Source: Proteles cristata cristata (taxonomy: Eukaryota > Chordata > Mammalia > Carnivora > Hyaenidae). Taken from it: a stretch of DNA of 64,000 nt. The notes under the pieces are model-generated. The model did not search any database. It worked only from the letters and a program-made list of their open reading frames with translations, and had not been told where the DNA came from. The DNA is taken from positions 186,001-250,000 of the forward strand of contig JAESUZ010003879.1 in NCBI GenBank assembly GCA_017311185.1, written 5' to 3'. Shown here in pieces: positions 37,786 through 50,030 of the stretch (its first letter is position 1; each line of letters begins with the position of its first letter). A program made the translations under genes and the position numbers.

Positions 37786-38392
37786 TTATGTCAGAACTAC
37801 CCTACGATCCAGCAATTGCACTACTAGGTATTTATCCAAAGGACACAAAATGCTGATTGGATGGGGCACATGCACCCCTATGTTTATAGCAGCACTATCA
37901 ACAATAGCCAAATTATGGAAAGAGTCAAAATGTCCATCGACTGATGAATGGATAAAGAAGATGTCATATATATCATATCAAGTATGATCAACAAGAATGA
38001 AATCTTGCCATTTGCAACAAAATGGATGGAACTAGAATGTATTATGCTAAGAGAAATAAGTCAGTCAGAGAAATACAAATATTGTATTCTTTCATTCGTA
38101 TGTGGAATTTAAGAAACACAAACGATGGACATAGGGGAAGGGAAAAAATAAGATAAAAACAAAGAGGGAGGGAAGCCTTAAGAGACTCTTTAATACAAAG
38201 AACAAACTGAGGGTTGCTAGAGGGGAGGTGGGCGGGGATGGGCTAAATGGGTGATGGACATTAAGGAGGGCACTTGTTGGGATGAGCACTGCGTATTATA
38301 TGTAAGTGATGAATCACCGGGTTCTGCTCCTGAAAACAATACTACACTGTATGTTAACTAACTTGAATTTAAACAAACAAACAAACAAATAA
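37786..38392 (+). mobile_element. L1 3' end nested in ORF2 of the long L1
   Basis: The endonuclease/RT wording stops at about 37786 and L1 3' UTR sequence follows ('cagaactaccctacgatcca') to an (AAAC)n tail. The host resumes at 38393 with 'ctaaaggagctggaaaacga'. A short host stretch appears lost at the junction. Confidence 0.8.
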
Positions 38393-39743
38393 ATCTAAAG
38401 GAGCTGGAAAACGAAACAAAACCCAAAAACAGAAGAAGGAATGAAATAATAAAGATTAGAAATTATTTATTTATTAATAATAAAGATATAGAAACTAAAA
38501 AAACAGTATAACAGATCAATAAAACCAGAAGCAGGTTCTTAGACAAGGTCAACAAAATTGATAAACTTCTAATTAGACTCTTTGGCAAGAGAGAAAGAGA
38601 AAGAAGACTCAAATAAACAAGATCACAAATGAAAGTGGAGAAATATCAGCATCACAGAAATACAAACAAGTATAAGAGAATATGAATAAGCATTTGATAA
38701 TAAGTTAGACAACATAGAATAAATGGATAAATTTCTATAAATATATAACCTACCAAAACTGAAGCAAGAATAAATAGAAAATTTAAACAGACTGGTTACC
38801 AGCAAGGAGACTGAATCAGTAATCAAAAAATCCCAATAAACAAAAGTCCGGGACCAAAATGCCTCTAAGATGAATTCTACTGAACACTTAAAGGAGAGTT
38901 AATCACTAATCTTCTCAAACTATTGCAAACAATAGAAAAATAAGGAAAACTTTCAAATTCTTTCTATGAGACCAGTACTAACCTGTTACCAAAACCAGAT
39001 AAAGATACTACAGAAAAAAGAGACCTACAGACCAGTATCTCTGATAAGCATAGATGCAAAAATCCTCAACCAAATACTAGCAAACTGAATCCAATACATT
39101 TAAAAAATCATTCATCATAATCAAGTAGGATTTATTCCCAATATGCAAGGGTGGTTGGTTCAGTATTCACAAATCAACCAACATGATACATCACATAGTA
39201 AAAGAAAGAGCAAAAACCATATGATCATTTCAATAAATGGAGAAAAAGCATTTGAAAAACTACAATATCCATTCATCAGAAAAACCCTCAAACAAATAAG
39301 TATAGAGGAAACATACCTCAACATAATAAAGACCATATCTGAAAAAAACACAGTGAATATTATACTCAATGGAGAAAAACTGAGAGCTTTCCCCCTAACA
39401 TCAGAAAAAGACAAGGATATCCACTCTCACTACTTTTATTCAACCTACTACTGGAAGTCCTAGCCACGGTAATCAGACAACAAAAAGGAATAAAAGACAT
39501 CCACATTGATAAGAATGAAGTCAAACGTTCATAATTTGCACATGATATGATTCTATATACATAGAAAACCTGAAAGACTCCACCAAAAACTACTAGAACT
39601 GATAAATAAATTCAGTAAAATCACAGGATACAAAATCTATGTTTAGAAATCTGCTGCATTTCTATACACTAAAAACTAAACATCAGAAAAAGAAATTAAG
39701 AAAACAGTCCCATTTATAACTGCATCAAAAATAACAAGATACC

Positions 39744-39963
39744 AGGGCGCCTGGGTGGCTTAGTTGGTTAAGCGTCCGACTTTAACTCAGGTCATGATCT
39801 CGCGGTTCGTGGATTCGAGCCCCGCGTCGGGCTCTGTGCTGACTGCCAGCTCAGAGCCTGGAGCCTGTTCCAGAGTCTGTGACTCCCTCTCTCTCTGACC
39901 CTCCCCTGCTCACGCTGTCTCTCTCTCTCCTAGAAATAAATAAAACATTTAATTTTTTTTTTA
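39744..39963 (+). mobile_element. Felid CAN-SINE, young, nested in L1
   Basis: Sense SINE near the consensus. The target duplication aaaataacaagatacc is repeated at about 39728-39743 and 39966-39981. Confidence 0.94.
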
Positions 39964-41109
39964 AAAAAATAACAAGATACCTAGGAATAAACTTAACCAA
40001 ATTGATGAATGATCTGTACTCTGAAAACTATAACACTGATGAAGGAAATTGAAGATGACACAAACAAATGCAAAGACATTCCATGCTCATGGATTAAAAG
40101 AACAAATATTGTTAAGATGTCTATACCATCCAAAGCAATCTACACATTCAGTGCAATTCCTGTCAAAATATCAACAGTATTTTTTCACAGATACAAAGCA
40201 AACAATCCTCAAATTTGTAGGGAACCAGAAAAAAACCCTGAATGGCAAAAGCAATCTTGAAGAAGAAAGCAAAGCTGGAGGCATCACAATTCCAGACTTC
40301 GTTGCATTACAAAGTTGTAGTAATCAAAAGAGTATGATACTGGCATAAAAATAGATCAATGGAACAGAGTGGAAAACCCAAAAAGAAATTCACAATTATA
40401 CGTTCAATTAATCTTTGACAAAGCAGGAAAGAATGTCCAATGGTAAAAAGACAGTCTATTCAACAAATTGTGTTGCAAAAACTGGTCAGCTACATTGCAA
40501 ACGAATGAAACTAGACCACTTTCTTACACTATACACAAAAATAAAATAAAAATGGATTAAAGACCTAAATGTGAGATCTGAAACCATAAAAATCCTGGAA
40601 GAGAGCATAGGCAGTAAAGTCTCCTACATTAGCCATAGCATCGGTTTTCTAGATATGTCTCCTGAGACAAGGGAAATAAAAGCAAAAATAAGCTATTGAG
40701 ACTACATCAAAATTAAAAAAAGCTTCTACACAGCAAAGGAAACAATCCAGAAAACTAAAAGGCAACCTATGGAATGGGAAAAAATATTTGTAAATGACAT
40801 ATCCAATAAAGCATTAGTATTCAAAATATATTTAAAAACTTATATAACTTAACACACACCCCCAAACAAATAATCCTGTTAAAAAATGGGCAGAAGGCTG
40901 GAACCCCAGACATTTTTCCAAAGACGACATCCAGATGGCCAACAGACAGATGAAAAGATGCTCAATATCACTCACCACAGGGAATTGCAAACCAAAACTA
41001 CAATGAGATACCAGTTTACACCTGTCAAAATGGTCCAAAAAAAAAACAACAGCAACAACAACAACAACAAGAAACAAGGGTCTCAAGAATACGGAGAAAG
41101 AGAAACACT

Positions 41110-41290
41110 ATGGGGTTCCTGGGTGGTTCAGTTGGTTGAGCGTCTGGCTGTTGATTTTGGCTCAGGTCATGATCTCTTAGTTTGTGAGATTGAGCCCTGC
41201 TGTCAGCACAGAAACTGCTTGGGATTCTCTCTGTCCCTCTCTCTGTCCCTCCCCTGCTCACTCTCTCAAAATAAATAAACATTAGAAAAG
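41110..41290 (+). mobile_element. CAN-SINE nested in L1
   Basis: Sense SINE with head ggttcctgggtggttcagt and a shortened middle, ending aaataaacatt. L1 3' UTR sequence resumes at about 41295. Confidence 0.88.
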
Positions 41291-41760
41291 AAGAAATTCT
41301 TGTGCATTGTTGGTGGGAATGTAAACTTGTGCAACCAGTGTGGAAAATGGTATGGAGATTTCTCAAAACATTAAAAATAGAACTACCCTAAAATCCAGTA
41401 ATGGCACTACTGAGTATTTACCCCCAAATACAAAAACACTAATTCTAAGGGATATATGCACCTGGATGTTTACAGCAGTATTATTTACAATAGCCAAATT
41501 ATGGAAACAGCCCATGTATCCATTGAGAGATGAATGGACAAAGAATATATATATGTAGGAATATTTTTCATCCATAAAAAGAATGAAATCTAACCATTTG
41601 CAATGATGTAAATGGAGCTAAAGAGTATGGTACTAAGTGGAATAAGTCAGTCAGAGAACGACAAATACCAGATAATTTTGATTATATGTGGAACTAAAGA
41701 CACAAAACAAACGAGCAAAGGGAAAAATAAGAGAGTGAAAAAGACAAACCAAGAAACAGA

Positions 41761-41937
41761 ATTTTTTTAAAAAAAAATTTAATGTTTTATTTATTTCTGA
41801 GAGAGAGACAGTGTGATCAGGGGAGGGTCAGAGAGAGAGGAGACAGAATCCAATACAGGCTCGAACCCATGAACTGTGAGATCATGACCTAAGCCGAAGT
41901 TGGACGCTTGACCGACTGAGCCCTCCAGGCGTCCCCG
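41761..41937 (-). mobile_element. CAN-SINE, first of two at the same target
   Basis: Antisense SINE with an internal deletion in the tRNA-related region. agaaacaga flanks it at 41752-41760 and 41938-41946. Confidence 0.9.
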
Positions 41938-41951
41938 AGAAACAGACTCTT

Positions 41952-42165
41952 TTTTTTTTAATGTTTTATTTATTTCTAGGAGAGAGAGACAGCGTGAGCA
42001 GGGGAGGGTCAGAGACAGAGGGAGTCACAGACTGAAACAGGCTCCAGGCTCTGAGCTGGCAGTCGGCACAGAGCCCGACGCGGGGCTCGAACCCACGAGC
42101 CGCGAGATAATGCCCTAAGCGAAAGCCGGACGCTTAACCAACTAAGCCACCCAGGCGCTCCCCCA
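41952..42165 (-). mobile_element. CAN-SINE, second insertion at the same target
   Basis: Near-consensus antisense SINE. agaaacagactctt is exact at 41938-41951 and 42166-42179, so it used the duplicated target of the adjacent SINE. Confidence 0.93.
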
Positions 42166-43249
42166 AGAAACAGACTCTTAACTATAGAGAACTGATAGTG
42201 CATGATAGAGAAGGTAAGTGCCTGGAGGGATAGATTAAATAGGTAATGAAGATTAAAGAGTGCACTTGTCGTGATGAGCACTGGGTCATGTATAGAATTG
42301 TTGAATCATTGTACTGTATACCTGAAACTAATATAATATGGTATGTTAACTATATCTACATTAAATTTTTTAAATAAGCATTTTTATTAAAGAATAGAAT
42401 AAAAATTCCATTCTAGAATGTTTGGGTGAGGGCCTGAATATTTTTATGGGCCTTGTATTCCAAAATTACTCAAAGGCACCATGGGACATTTAATTCATTA
42501 TAAAATAAGAGTTGGAATTTATTAGGCACTGAACATGGTGAAAGAGGATTTTGCATACCTCATATGTTACAAAAACTGATCGGTCTGAATATTGGACACA
42601 TACCTGCTGACTCCCACTTTAGCATTTAATCCAACAGACTTACTTCCCTGAGTATATTGTCTTGTCAGCCTGCAGCGATAACACAGATATAAAGTACACA
42701 GAAAGAAGGACATTGCAACTCTATAGCAAGTTTATATATTAATGGCTCTTAGGTTGTTGTTTTTTTCAAAGGGACCTATGGCCATTTCCTTAGCTAATTG
42801 TACACTGGAGGCATTTTTAGCTTTGGGACATAAGACTCTAGTTGACATTGATGTCTAGAGACCTGAAGCCTATTCATGGTCTTCTGTTGGTGAGAGAGCA
42901 TATGAATTATCCCAGGCTGACTCACCATTGTTCTAATGAGTCTGTCCATGTCTGGCTCACTGTTATTCTAATGATTTCTATGATATAATCTGCTTGTCAT
43001 CTTCCTGATCCATAAATATATAATTAGAATGGATATAAATAACAGGTGACAGAATCTCCACATTGGTTCTTTAGCCTCTAAGGAAAAATTTATCATTCTG
43101 GGAAAATCCAAGTAGAAGCCTTTGAAGCTCTACATTTCAGTCAAGACACCAAATTAAAAAAACATACAAAATCCAGTGGGGAATGGCAGAAATTTTTTGC
43201 CACCTTAAAGACTTAAACGATGCTGGACTTAAATAATGTTTCCCAACAT

Positions 43250-43510
43250 TTTTATTTATTTTTTTTAGGTTTTTTGTTTTGTTTTTTGTTTTTGTTGAGG
43301 GAGAGACAGAGTGTAAGAGACAGAGTGTCAGCAGGGGAGGGGCAAAGAAAGAGACACACACACACAGAATCCAAAGCAGGCTCTAGTCTCTGAGCTGTCA
43401 ACAAAGAGCCCAATGCAGGGCTCGAATGCAGGGCTCAAATTTATGAACTGTGAGACCATGACCCGAGCTGAAGTCAGACACTTAACCTACTGAGCCACAT
43501 AAGCACTCCT
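43250..43510 (-). mobile_element. CAN-SINE, diverged
   Basis: Antisense SINE with a T/G-rich tail and an internal repeat of 'atgcagggctc'. It ends gagccacataagcactcc and abuts the retroviral pol remnant. The stretch 42390-43240 is unassigned. Confidence 0.85.
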
Positions 43511-43559
43511 CATTTTCCCATTTTATTCATCAGTCTGGACCAAAGGCGTTATGAAAGAA

Positions 43560-44230
43560 GAGAGTAAACTACCACAAAGTGAAATAAGTATTAGCTCCAA
43601 TTGCAGCTGCTATGTTGAATGTCGTGTCTTTGCTAAAGCAGATTAACATGGCTTTAAGTACATACTGTGCCCACAGTTCTAACAAATGTATTTTTTCTCA
43701 TCCTAACATGAAGAAGGTCCAGGTGCAGTTTACATTCACATGACTTAAACAACATATTAATTGGTGACTTTGTCCTAGGTATATGTTAATACTCAAAAAT
43801 TGTGTTACAACATAGTCTGTAGAGATGTGGAACATGTGGACATTCTGCAGAACATCCTTTTGTTTTACTGTATTATGACATCATGTTAATTGGATCAGAT
43901 GAGAAAAAACTAGCAGGTTTTTTTCTGAGTCCTTAGTAAAACACATATGGTCCATAGAGTGGGATATAAACCCATCACAAATTCATAGCAGTGAAGTGTT
44001 TAGGAGTCCAGTGGCTTACACATATTGAGACAACTCGATGAAAACAGAAGACACATTAAAGAATTTTCATCTATCCATCATTAGTTGAGACAGATGACCA
44101 ATCTGACAGGCCACTTCAGATTGTGGAAGCAACATATTCTAACTTGGGAATACTGGGAATAATTGAGAGTTCAAAGAGTCAGCATTATTAAATAAGATAC
44201 CAGTTCTGGATCCACCTCATTACAGTGGTA
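43560..44230 (+). pseudogene. Class I endogenous retrovirus pol remnant (reverse transcriptase)
   Basis: Translated in shifting frames, the plus strand gives reverse-transcriptase blocks in the right order: NVVSLLKQINMA, KKVQVQFTFTW, CRDVEHVDILQN, DIMLIGSDEKK and WDINPSQIHSSEV. These match the gamma/class I (ERV1) family. The active-site block, normally YIDD, reads YYD, so catalytic residues are lost. Frameshifts and stops interrupt every block. RNase H and integrase are not recognised: env-like sequence follows almost directly, so most of pol after RT is deleted. Not functional. Confidence 0.8.
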
Positions 44231-44335
44231 TTAAATGAGGAGACACTATAGGATCCAAGATGACAATGCATGTGACTCTAATTATAATAAACAGGCACCC
44301 CTAGCACACCAGAGACTATATGACAAAGGCCCGAA

Positions 44336-46480
44336 AATGTGGAGGATTGTGGTTCTGCCTGTCCTCTATGTGCCTTACTTGGCTTGTGGCTTGGATCTGG
44401 AATTTTACCTTCAACTCAATGGGCTCCTTTTTATCCCACTTGTTTGAAATGTTCAAGTAGTTCACAGTTTCTCTATAAAAATTACACCATAACTACTGCG
44501 TGGGGGGCAAAAGGAAAATGCTCAGCCACTTTTGTAATAATTTTTCAAATGTAGAACTTTCTCTCAAGGTCTTGAACCAGCTCAGGATTCATGTCAGGAG
44601 TTCCCAGCCCTTTCCATGTAGAGTCCTTACAGGCATCATCCACAAGCCAATAACAGACAATGACACAGACAACTACTGTCACCTCAGGAGTAATAGCCTT
44701 AGCCCAACAGCCCAACACTTCAAAGACTATGAACTCTACCAAATAGATAAATACTGATCTTAGCATAATTCATCAGTTCAAGCCTTGACATTGGTTCCCT
44801 AAGATGTTCTGCCACAACAATCCCATGCCAAAACCCACCAAATGAAGATTCTAACCTCTTCTCTGCTCCTAAACTCAACCCTTGGCTCTTCTACCTCACT
44901 TGGATACCCACGTGGACACCCTATAATTTTCCCAACTGCCATCTTTTCTCTCTCCTTTCAATCTTTTTTCAATCTACAAAGCCTCTGTTCCCTACCTACA
45001 GGTGAATGCCACCATGGTTATTATTGACTGGTTAATTGAAGATCCCACTCATCTTGCTTATCTATGTCTCTGTGATTTCAGATCCCCTCTTACGCAAGGT
45101 AAGGTCACCTTGTAAGGAACAAAAGGTTATTAACAGTCTCCATTATCTATCCCTGATGCATCAAGGAATTCCAGGTAGATCATTTAGATTTGCTCTTTAC
45201 CCACTCTTTTCCATCTTCATGCATGCCCTCTTTGTGCAAACTGGCAGCCTATAAGTTAGTTGATTTACTCCACCTGGTGTCACACCATTTAATTTCACTT
45301 CTTGGTACCTGAGAGGAAATTATCCATTCACAAAAGCCTAAGACTCTACTATGCTTAACAATTGGGACCTAGGAATGAAACCATTCCTATAACTACACCC
45401 ACATCACTTCCCATTGTGACCCCCCACAATTGCAGCAGCTATGATTTTCACTTGTCTAACAACCCACAGTTCACTGTCCACTATTTCCCAGTTATCATCC
45501 CCACTTTCTATGTTTTTAGATATGTTGGACAATATCTATGTAACAGCATGTCACCTAAGAACTAAACATCTAACAATGCTGATCCTGCTACCTAGTGCTC
45601 CAGCCTGGATGACTATTTATGCAGTTAATTCCTGTCTTCTGGGAGATGTTCAATATCCATACTTAACTACTCATCATTCTCTCCCCCCCTCTGGTCTCTG
45701 CATCTCTTCCCAGGATTCTCCTTACCTCATTAACACTCCTTTCATGGAATCACTCTTTCTGCCTCCCACTATCAATCAATATTATACATAGCCTTGTCCC
45801 TCCATTAATATTACTTGGCTCTTACACATCTGCACTGATCTAAATCTTCCCACCAGAAACTCACCTTCCAAGCCCCCTTGGGCTACTTGCTCTCATGTGG
45901 TACCACTCATGTTCATCAGGGTCATATATTCTACTCCTCCATTCCTCCCCTTCTACCTATGCAAATTGACCCTTTTGTGTACATATTTAGTACTCAGCTT
46001 TCCCTATATCCAACTAGAAAATCCACTTTTCCCATCTAGCCTTTCCATACAAAAAAGCAATAAACTATCTTTTTACCTATTATTTTGGGTCTCATCACCA
46101 TCTTTGGTGTAACAGTCATATAGTTGGGTATTTATGTTTTGTTAGCACAAGCTCAATTCATAGAGGCCACACATACAATGTCATGACTTCTAGAAGACCA
46201 TATATATCAAGCAGCTCAAGCCTTAGAAGCCCTTAATGTGGCATGAATATAATTAGCTGCTATGATATCTGATAAAAGATTAGCATTGGACTACCTATTA
46301 TCATCTCAAGGTAAAGTTTGTGCCTTAAAGGGGACCTCTGCTGCAGGAGATACAGAAGAGGTCTTCAGAACATTTCAACAGATAGAACAAACCAAAATGA
46401 TATATATTACAAGTGTACTCTAAGAGATTCCTTGGACCGTGGTTGATTCCTTCTCCAATCTGTCTCCTTCTGCCTGCAGT
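44336..46480 (+). pseudogene. Class I endogenous retrovirus env remnant
   Basis: A hydrophobic leader-like stretch (MWRIVVLPVLYVPYLA at about 44335) is followed by a surface-subunit-like region rich in Cys, Pro and Asn-X-Ser/Thr. The transmembrane part is clearer, in one frame from about 46060: a fusion-peptide-like segment LPIILGLITIFGVTVI, a heptad-repeat region with AQALEALNVA, and RLALDYLLSSQGKVC at about 46280-46325. At least four stops fall within this part, and the paired cysteines that usually follow are absent. The basic cleavage site is not intact. It cannot make a full protein. No host-domesticated frame is visible. Confidence 0.72.
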
Positions 46481-46699
46481 GACCATCTCTGTATTATCTT
46501 TCAGGGAACTGTAATCATTACTGATTTAATTGTTTTGAGTTGGCTTTGCAAATTTGGTTTATTTACAGGAAATCTGGTAGGTTGCTGTGCTAACTCAGAT
46601 ACTAGAGATAAATTATGAAGACTACAGGAAAAAACTTGTATACCCATTGATGTTTGATTTAGTGCCAGCAAGCAACCTCTAAGCCACATTTCCTACTTG

Positions 46700-46866
46700 T
46701 GCCTATTGCATACTTCAGCATCCTGATAATACTCAACCTGTCTACACACACACCACCAGTTCATGCACTTTCTTGATGCCTCTTTTACACTTTATGCTGG
46801 CTGCTGCCTTTTTAAAATCTCATGCTAGTAGGCATTCCTTTTTATAAAATTCTTGTGCCCTCACTT

Positions 46867-46898
<32 letters not shown>

Positions 46899-47010
46899 TC
46901 TAAGTGTGTTTATCTTTGTCCCAGACCTTTTCCCAGAGATTCATCCTCTCAGCTCCTTGCATTGAGATCTTCCTTTCATTGTACCAAAGGGTAACCATTA
47001 TGATTTTCAA
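46700..47010 (+). other. Possible 3' LTR remnant of the retrovirus
   Basis: Right of env lie a TATAAA-like signal (about 46840), a (CT)n tract and a pyrimidine-rich end. The position suits a 3' LTR, but I see no matching 5' LTR, terminal TG/CA pair or target duplication. Confidence 0.25.
46864..46904. repeat. (CT)n low-complexity tract
   Basis: About 40 bp of nearly pure CT with one CTGTCT break. Confidence 0.9.
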
Positions 47011-47807
47011 TATATGAACCTGATATTTGCAGATAGGGAATTTTTCAATGTCACAGAGGAGTTGCTATAACAAAAGAGTTATTTACCACCCATAACAGCC
47101 AAAACAATTGGGAAAGGCTGTTTGTCCTGCAACTGACTTGGGTCTGCCTTGGCAAGCAGATGCACATGCCCAGCTAAATCCTACCAGAGGATTCTGCTCC
47201 CACCCAAAGTCCCCAGGATCCCTTCTATATCATTTAATGTGGCAAATTCGAAAAAGGAGAGCACCACCATTCCACACACATAGCCATTTTAAAATATTGG
47301 TACAGGATGAGAAGAAAAGGAAGATGGGGACTCTGAAAAAAATAATGAATATGTTATAATATGAAAAATCTGTCTTTTTGGGAGAGGAAAATCAAATAAA
47401 ATACTGTTTGTTTTTTGAGAATAAAGTCAAAACCAAGGGAAAGGCTTTTGCTGTGATAAGTAAATTCATCTATTAATCCAATGTACACTTACTAAATACC
47501 CACTGTATTTCAGGAGTTGTACTAGATGTTGGAGATAGGAAAATGAATAAGAGGGCATAGTTCCTCTCCTCAGGGAAGTTATAGATGGATGGAGTAAGTG
47601 GAGGAGTAATCAATCTTATAATGCAGGTAAAAAGTGTTACGATGATATTCCAGGGTGAAAGGAGAGATCCCAAATGGGTAATTAACTAAATACAGACGAT
47701 TCAGTGAGACTTCACATGGAAGTGACTTAAACTGGGCATTACGGAAGAGTAGGCCAATTTCAGGGTATCCTAGATCTGATATTTCAAAATTCAAAAGATA
47801 GGAACAC

Positions 47808-47970
47808 ATAATGAGCATTAGGTGATGTATGGAATTGTTGAATCACTTTATTGTACATCTGAAACTAACATAACACTGTATGGTAACCATACTGGAACTA
47901 AACTAATAAAATAAAATAAAATAAAATAATAAAATAAAATAAAATAAAATAAAATAAAATAAAATAAAAA
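47808..47970 (+). mobile_element. L1 3' end with (TAAAA)n tail
   Basis: Short L1 end ('ggtgatgtatggaattgttg') followed by a TAAAA repeat at about 47905-47970. The stretch 47010-47800 is unassigned. Confidence 0.8.
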
Positions 47971-48049
47971 ATACAAAAGAAAAAAGCATGTTTGATGTTA
48001 GGAAGATATGAGAAAATATGATCCATTCAAAGGTCATTAAGTAATTGGA

Positions 48050-49200
48050 TTTAATGTAGTGTATGGTCTCCATAGAGAAGAAGCTAAAGAAGGGTCTGTC
48101 AAGAGTCAAATTATGAAGGGACTTTGGGTGGTATGTTAATAGGTCTGGATTTTATTCTTTGGTGAATTGCAACTGTTTTAAGAGTTTAAAGCAGGAGAGT
48201 GATAGAATGAGGCTTGTATCTGAGATATATCACTTTGACAGAACTGCTGAGATCACTTTAAGTAGGAAAGGGAGAAACCAGTTAGGAAAATTTAGCAGTA
48301 ATCTATTTTTATTGATGTAACAAAAATTAGAATTAAGCCACTGATAATAGGAGTAGAGACGAGGGGACAAATCCAAGTGATAAATCCACTTGGCGGCTGA
48401 GTGGATGAAGGAGAATGATAAGAAGTAATAACAAATGACTTCAAAGTTTTTACTTGGACTATGTGGCTGGTATTTCTGTTTGTTAAAATATAAAAGAAAA
48501 AAAGAAAAAAGAGAAACAGATTTGGAGGAAGGAGAAGAAAATAAAAAGGGAAGATTTTATTTTGCATGCACAGTTTGTTGTGCCTAAAGAGTGTCTTAGA
48601 GCAACTGAATGTGTAGGTCTACAGCTAAGGAGCAAGATCAGATTTGGATTTGCAAATCATCAGCCTATAGGTGTCTATTAAAGCTAAAGTCCTGGCTGAC
48701 CTCAGGTAAAAAGTGTGTATAAAGTGAAATGAGAATGAGCTAAAAATAAAGCCCACCACAGGAAAGGCTAATATATCAGGGGAAATTAGAGAACCAAAAG
48801 CCAGCAGAAGAGATTGCGAACTACTAGCCACATTGTATGACAACCACAAGAAATTGGTGTCACAGAATCAAGGATAGAAAGTATCAATTGATGAAGAATT
48901 TATATAGTATAAAAACAAAATATGTGCTGGAGTTAGCCTTGGCCAGAGCCATTTTACTATAGGGATGGGAGCGCTGTAGTCTACAAAAGGTTGAAGATGG
49001 AATGGAAAAATGAAAAAGTGCATATAACTGAGACAATTATTTTAAAAACTCGATGTGAAAATAATGATCAAATAATCTCCATCTTGTTTATTGACTATAA
49101 TGAAAAAAACAGTGGATAGTGAAATGTCAAAGATCCAGGGAGGAAAGAGGACAATTTAAGGAGCAAGTTCTTGAAATAATAGAAAGGGAGAAAGGTTTCA
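48050..49200. repeat. Unassigned ancient repeat-like stretch
   Basis: Wording such as 'ctggattttattctttggtg' and 'aaagcaggagagtgatagaa' looks like an old, widespread mammalian repeat. I cannot name the family or give exact edges. No gene is seen. Confidence 0.3.
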
Positions 49201-49226
49201 GAACATGTGTGAAAGATTTAGATTTT

Positions 49227-49411
49227 TTAAAAATAGTTTATTGTCAAGTTGGTTTCCATATAACACCCAGTGCTCATCCCCACAAGTGCCCTCCTTCATG
49301 CCCATCATCCCCCTTCCCCTCCCCTCATACCCATCAGTCTTCAGTTTGTTCTTAGCATTTAAGAGTCTCTCATGGTTTAGCCTCCCTCCCTTTCCCCCCT
49401 TATTTCCCCAA
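49227..49411 (-). mobile_element. Very short felid L1 3' end (185 bp)
   Basis: Antisense L1 3' end only. gaaagatttagatttt is exact at 49211-49226 and 49412-49427. Confidence 0.93.
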
Positions 49412-49813
49412 GAAAGATTTAGATTTTAAAGGGGAAGTCTCCCATCCCACTGAACTTCTAGGGATGATTGTAATGATGAGTGCATATACAGATGGTGTTG
49501 TAAGGTAGGAAATTTAGGGAATCCCATGTTCTGGTCTCTGTTTTCTCTGACAAGCAGGAAATGAAGTCATTTTATGAAGGCAGAGGACTTAGGGACAATA
49601 GTGCATGTCTGAAATAACAACTGGGTTAAAGGGTTAGAGAGAATCAATGAGGGACATTTGGAAACACTTCTGGATAGCACTGAAGTCCAGGTTGAGGCTG
49701 TAGGACTGGAATTTGTAGAGACACATATACTTAGAGATATGCTATTTTTCTTAGCTGTGATTGGCATACCAAAGCGAAGTGGGAAAAATTAAAATTAAAG
49801 AAAATCTAGTTTG

Positions 49814-50030
49814 GGGGCATCTGGGTGGCTCAGTCAGTTAAGCATCCTACGTCAGCTCAGGTCATGTTCTCACGGTCTGCTGGTTCAAGCCCCGCATCGG
49901 CCTTTGTGCTGACAGCTCAGAGCCTGGAGCCTGCTTCAGATCCTGTGTCTCCTTCTCTCTCTGCCCCTTCCCTGCTCATGCTCTGTCTCTCTATGCTCTC
50001 AAAAATAAATAAACGTTAAAATTTTTTTAA
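49814..50030 (+). mobile_element. Felid CAN-SINE
   Basis: Sense SINE. aaagaaaatctagtttg at 49797-49813 and aaagaaaatctagcttg at 50031-50047 form a 17-bp duplication with one mismatch. The stretch 50050-51360 is old repeat-like sequence, not assigned, without a gene. Confidence 0.93.

Larger units (their letters stand above)
35360..42385 (+). mobile_element. Long decayed L1 carrying five nested insertions
   Basis: Sense L1 from 5' UTR-like sequence (35360) through an ORF1 remnant (about 35640-36700), ORF2 endonuclease (36940-37780), reverse transcriptase (38395-40400) and 3' UTR (to about 42385). Readable ORF2 pieces include TLDQMDLTHIFRTFHSKTAE (endonuclease region, about 37420) and the RT stretch at 39143-39463. 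The RT active-site motif, normally FADD, reads FAHD at about 39535, and stops and frameshifts abound. Nested inside: an L1 3' end, three CAN-SINE insertions and one further SINE at a reused target. Confidence 0.85.

Noticed and set aside
45441..45791. 116-codon plus-strand frame as a possible host gene
   Set aside because: It sits within the retroviral env remnant and is one piece of a frame-shifted surface-subunit region.
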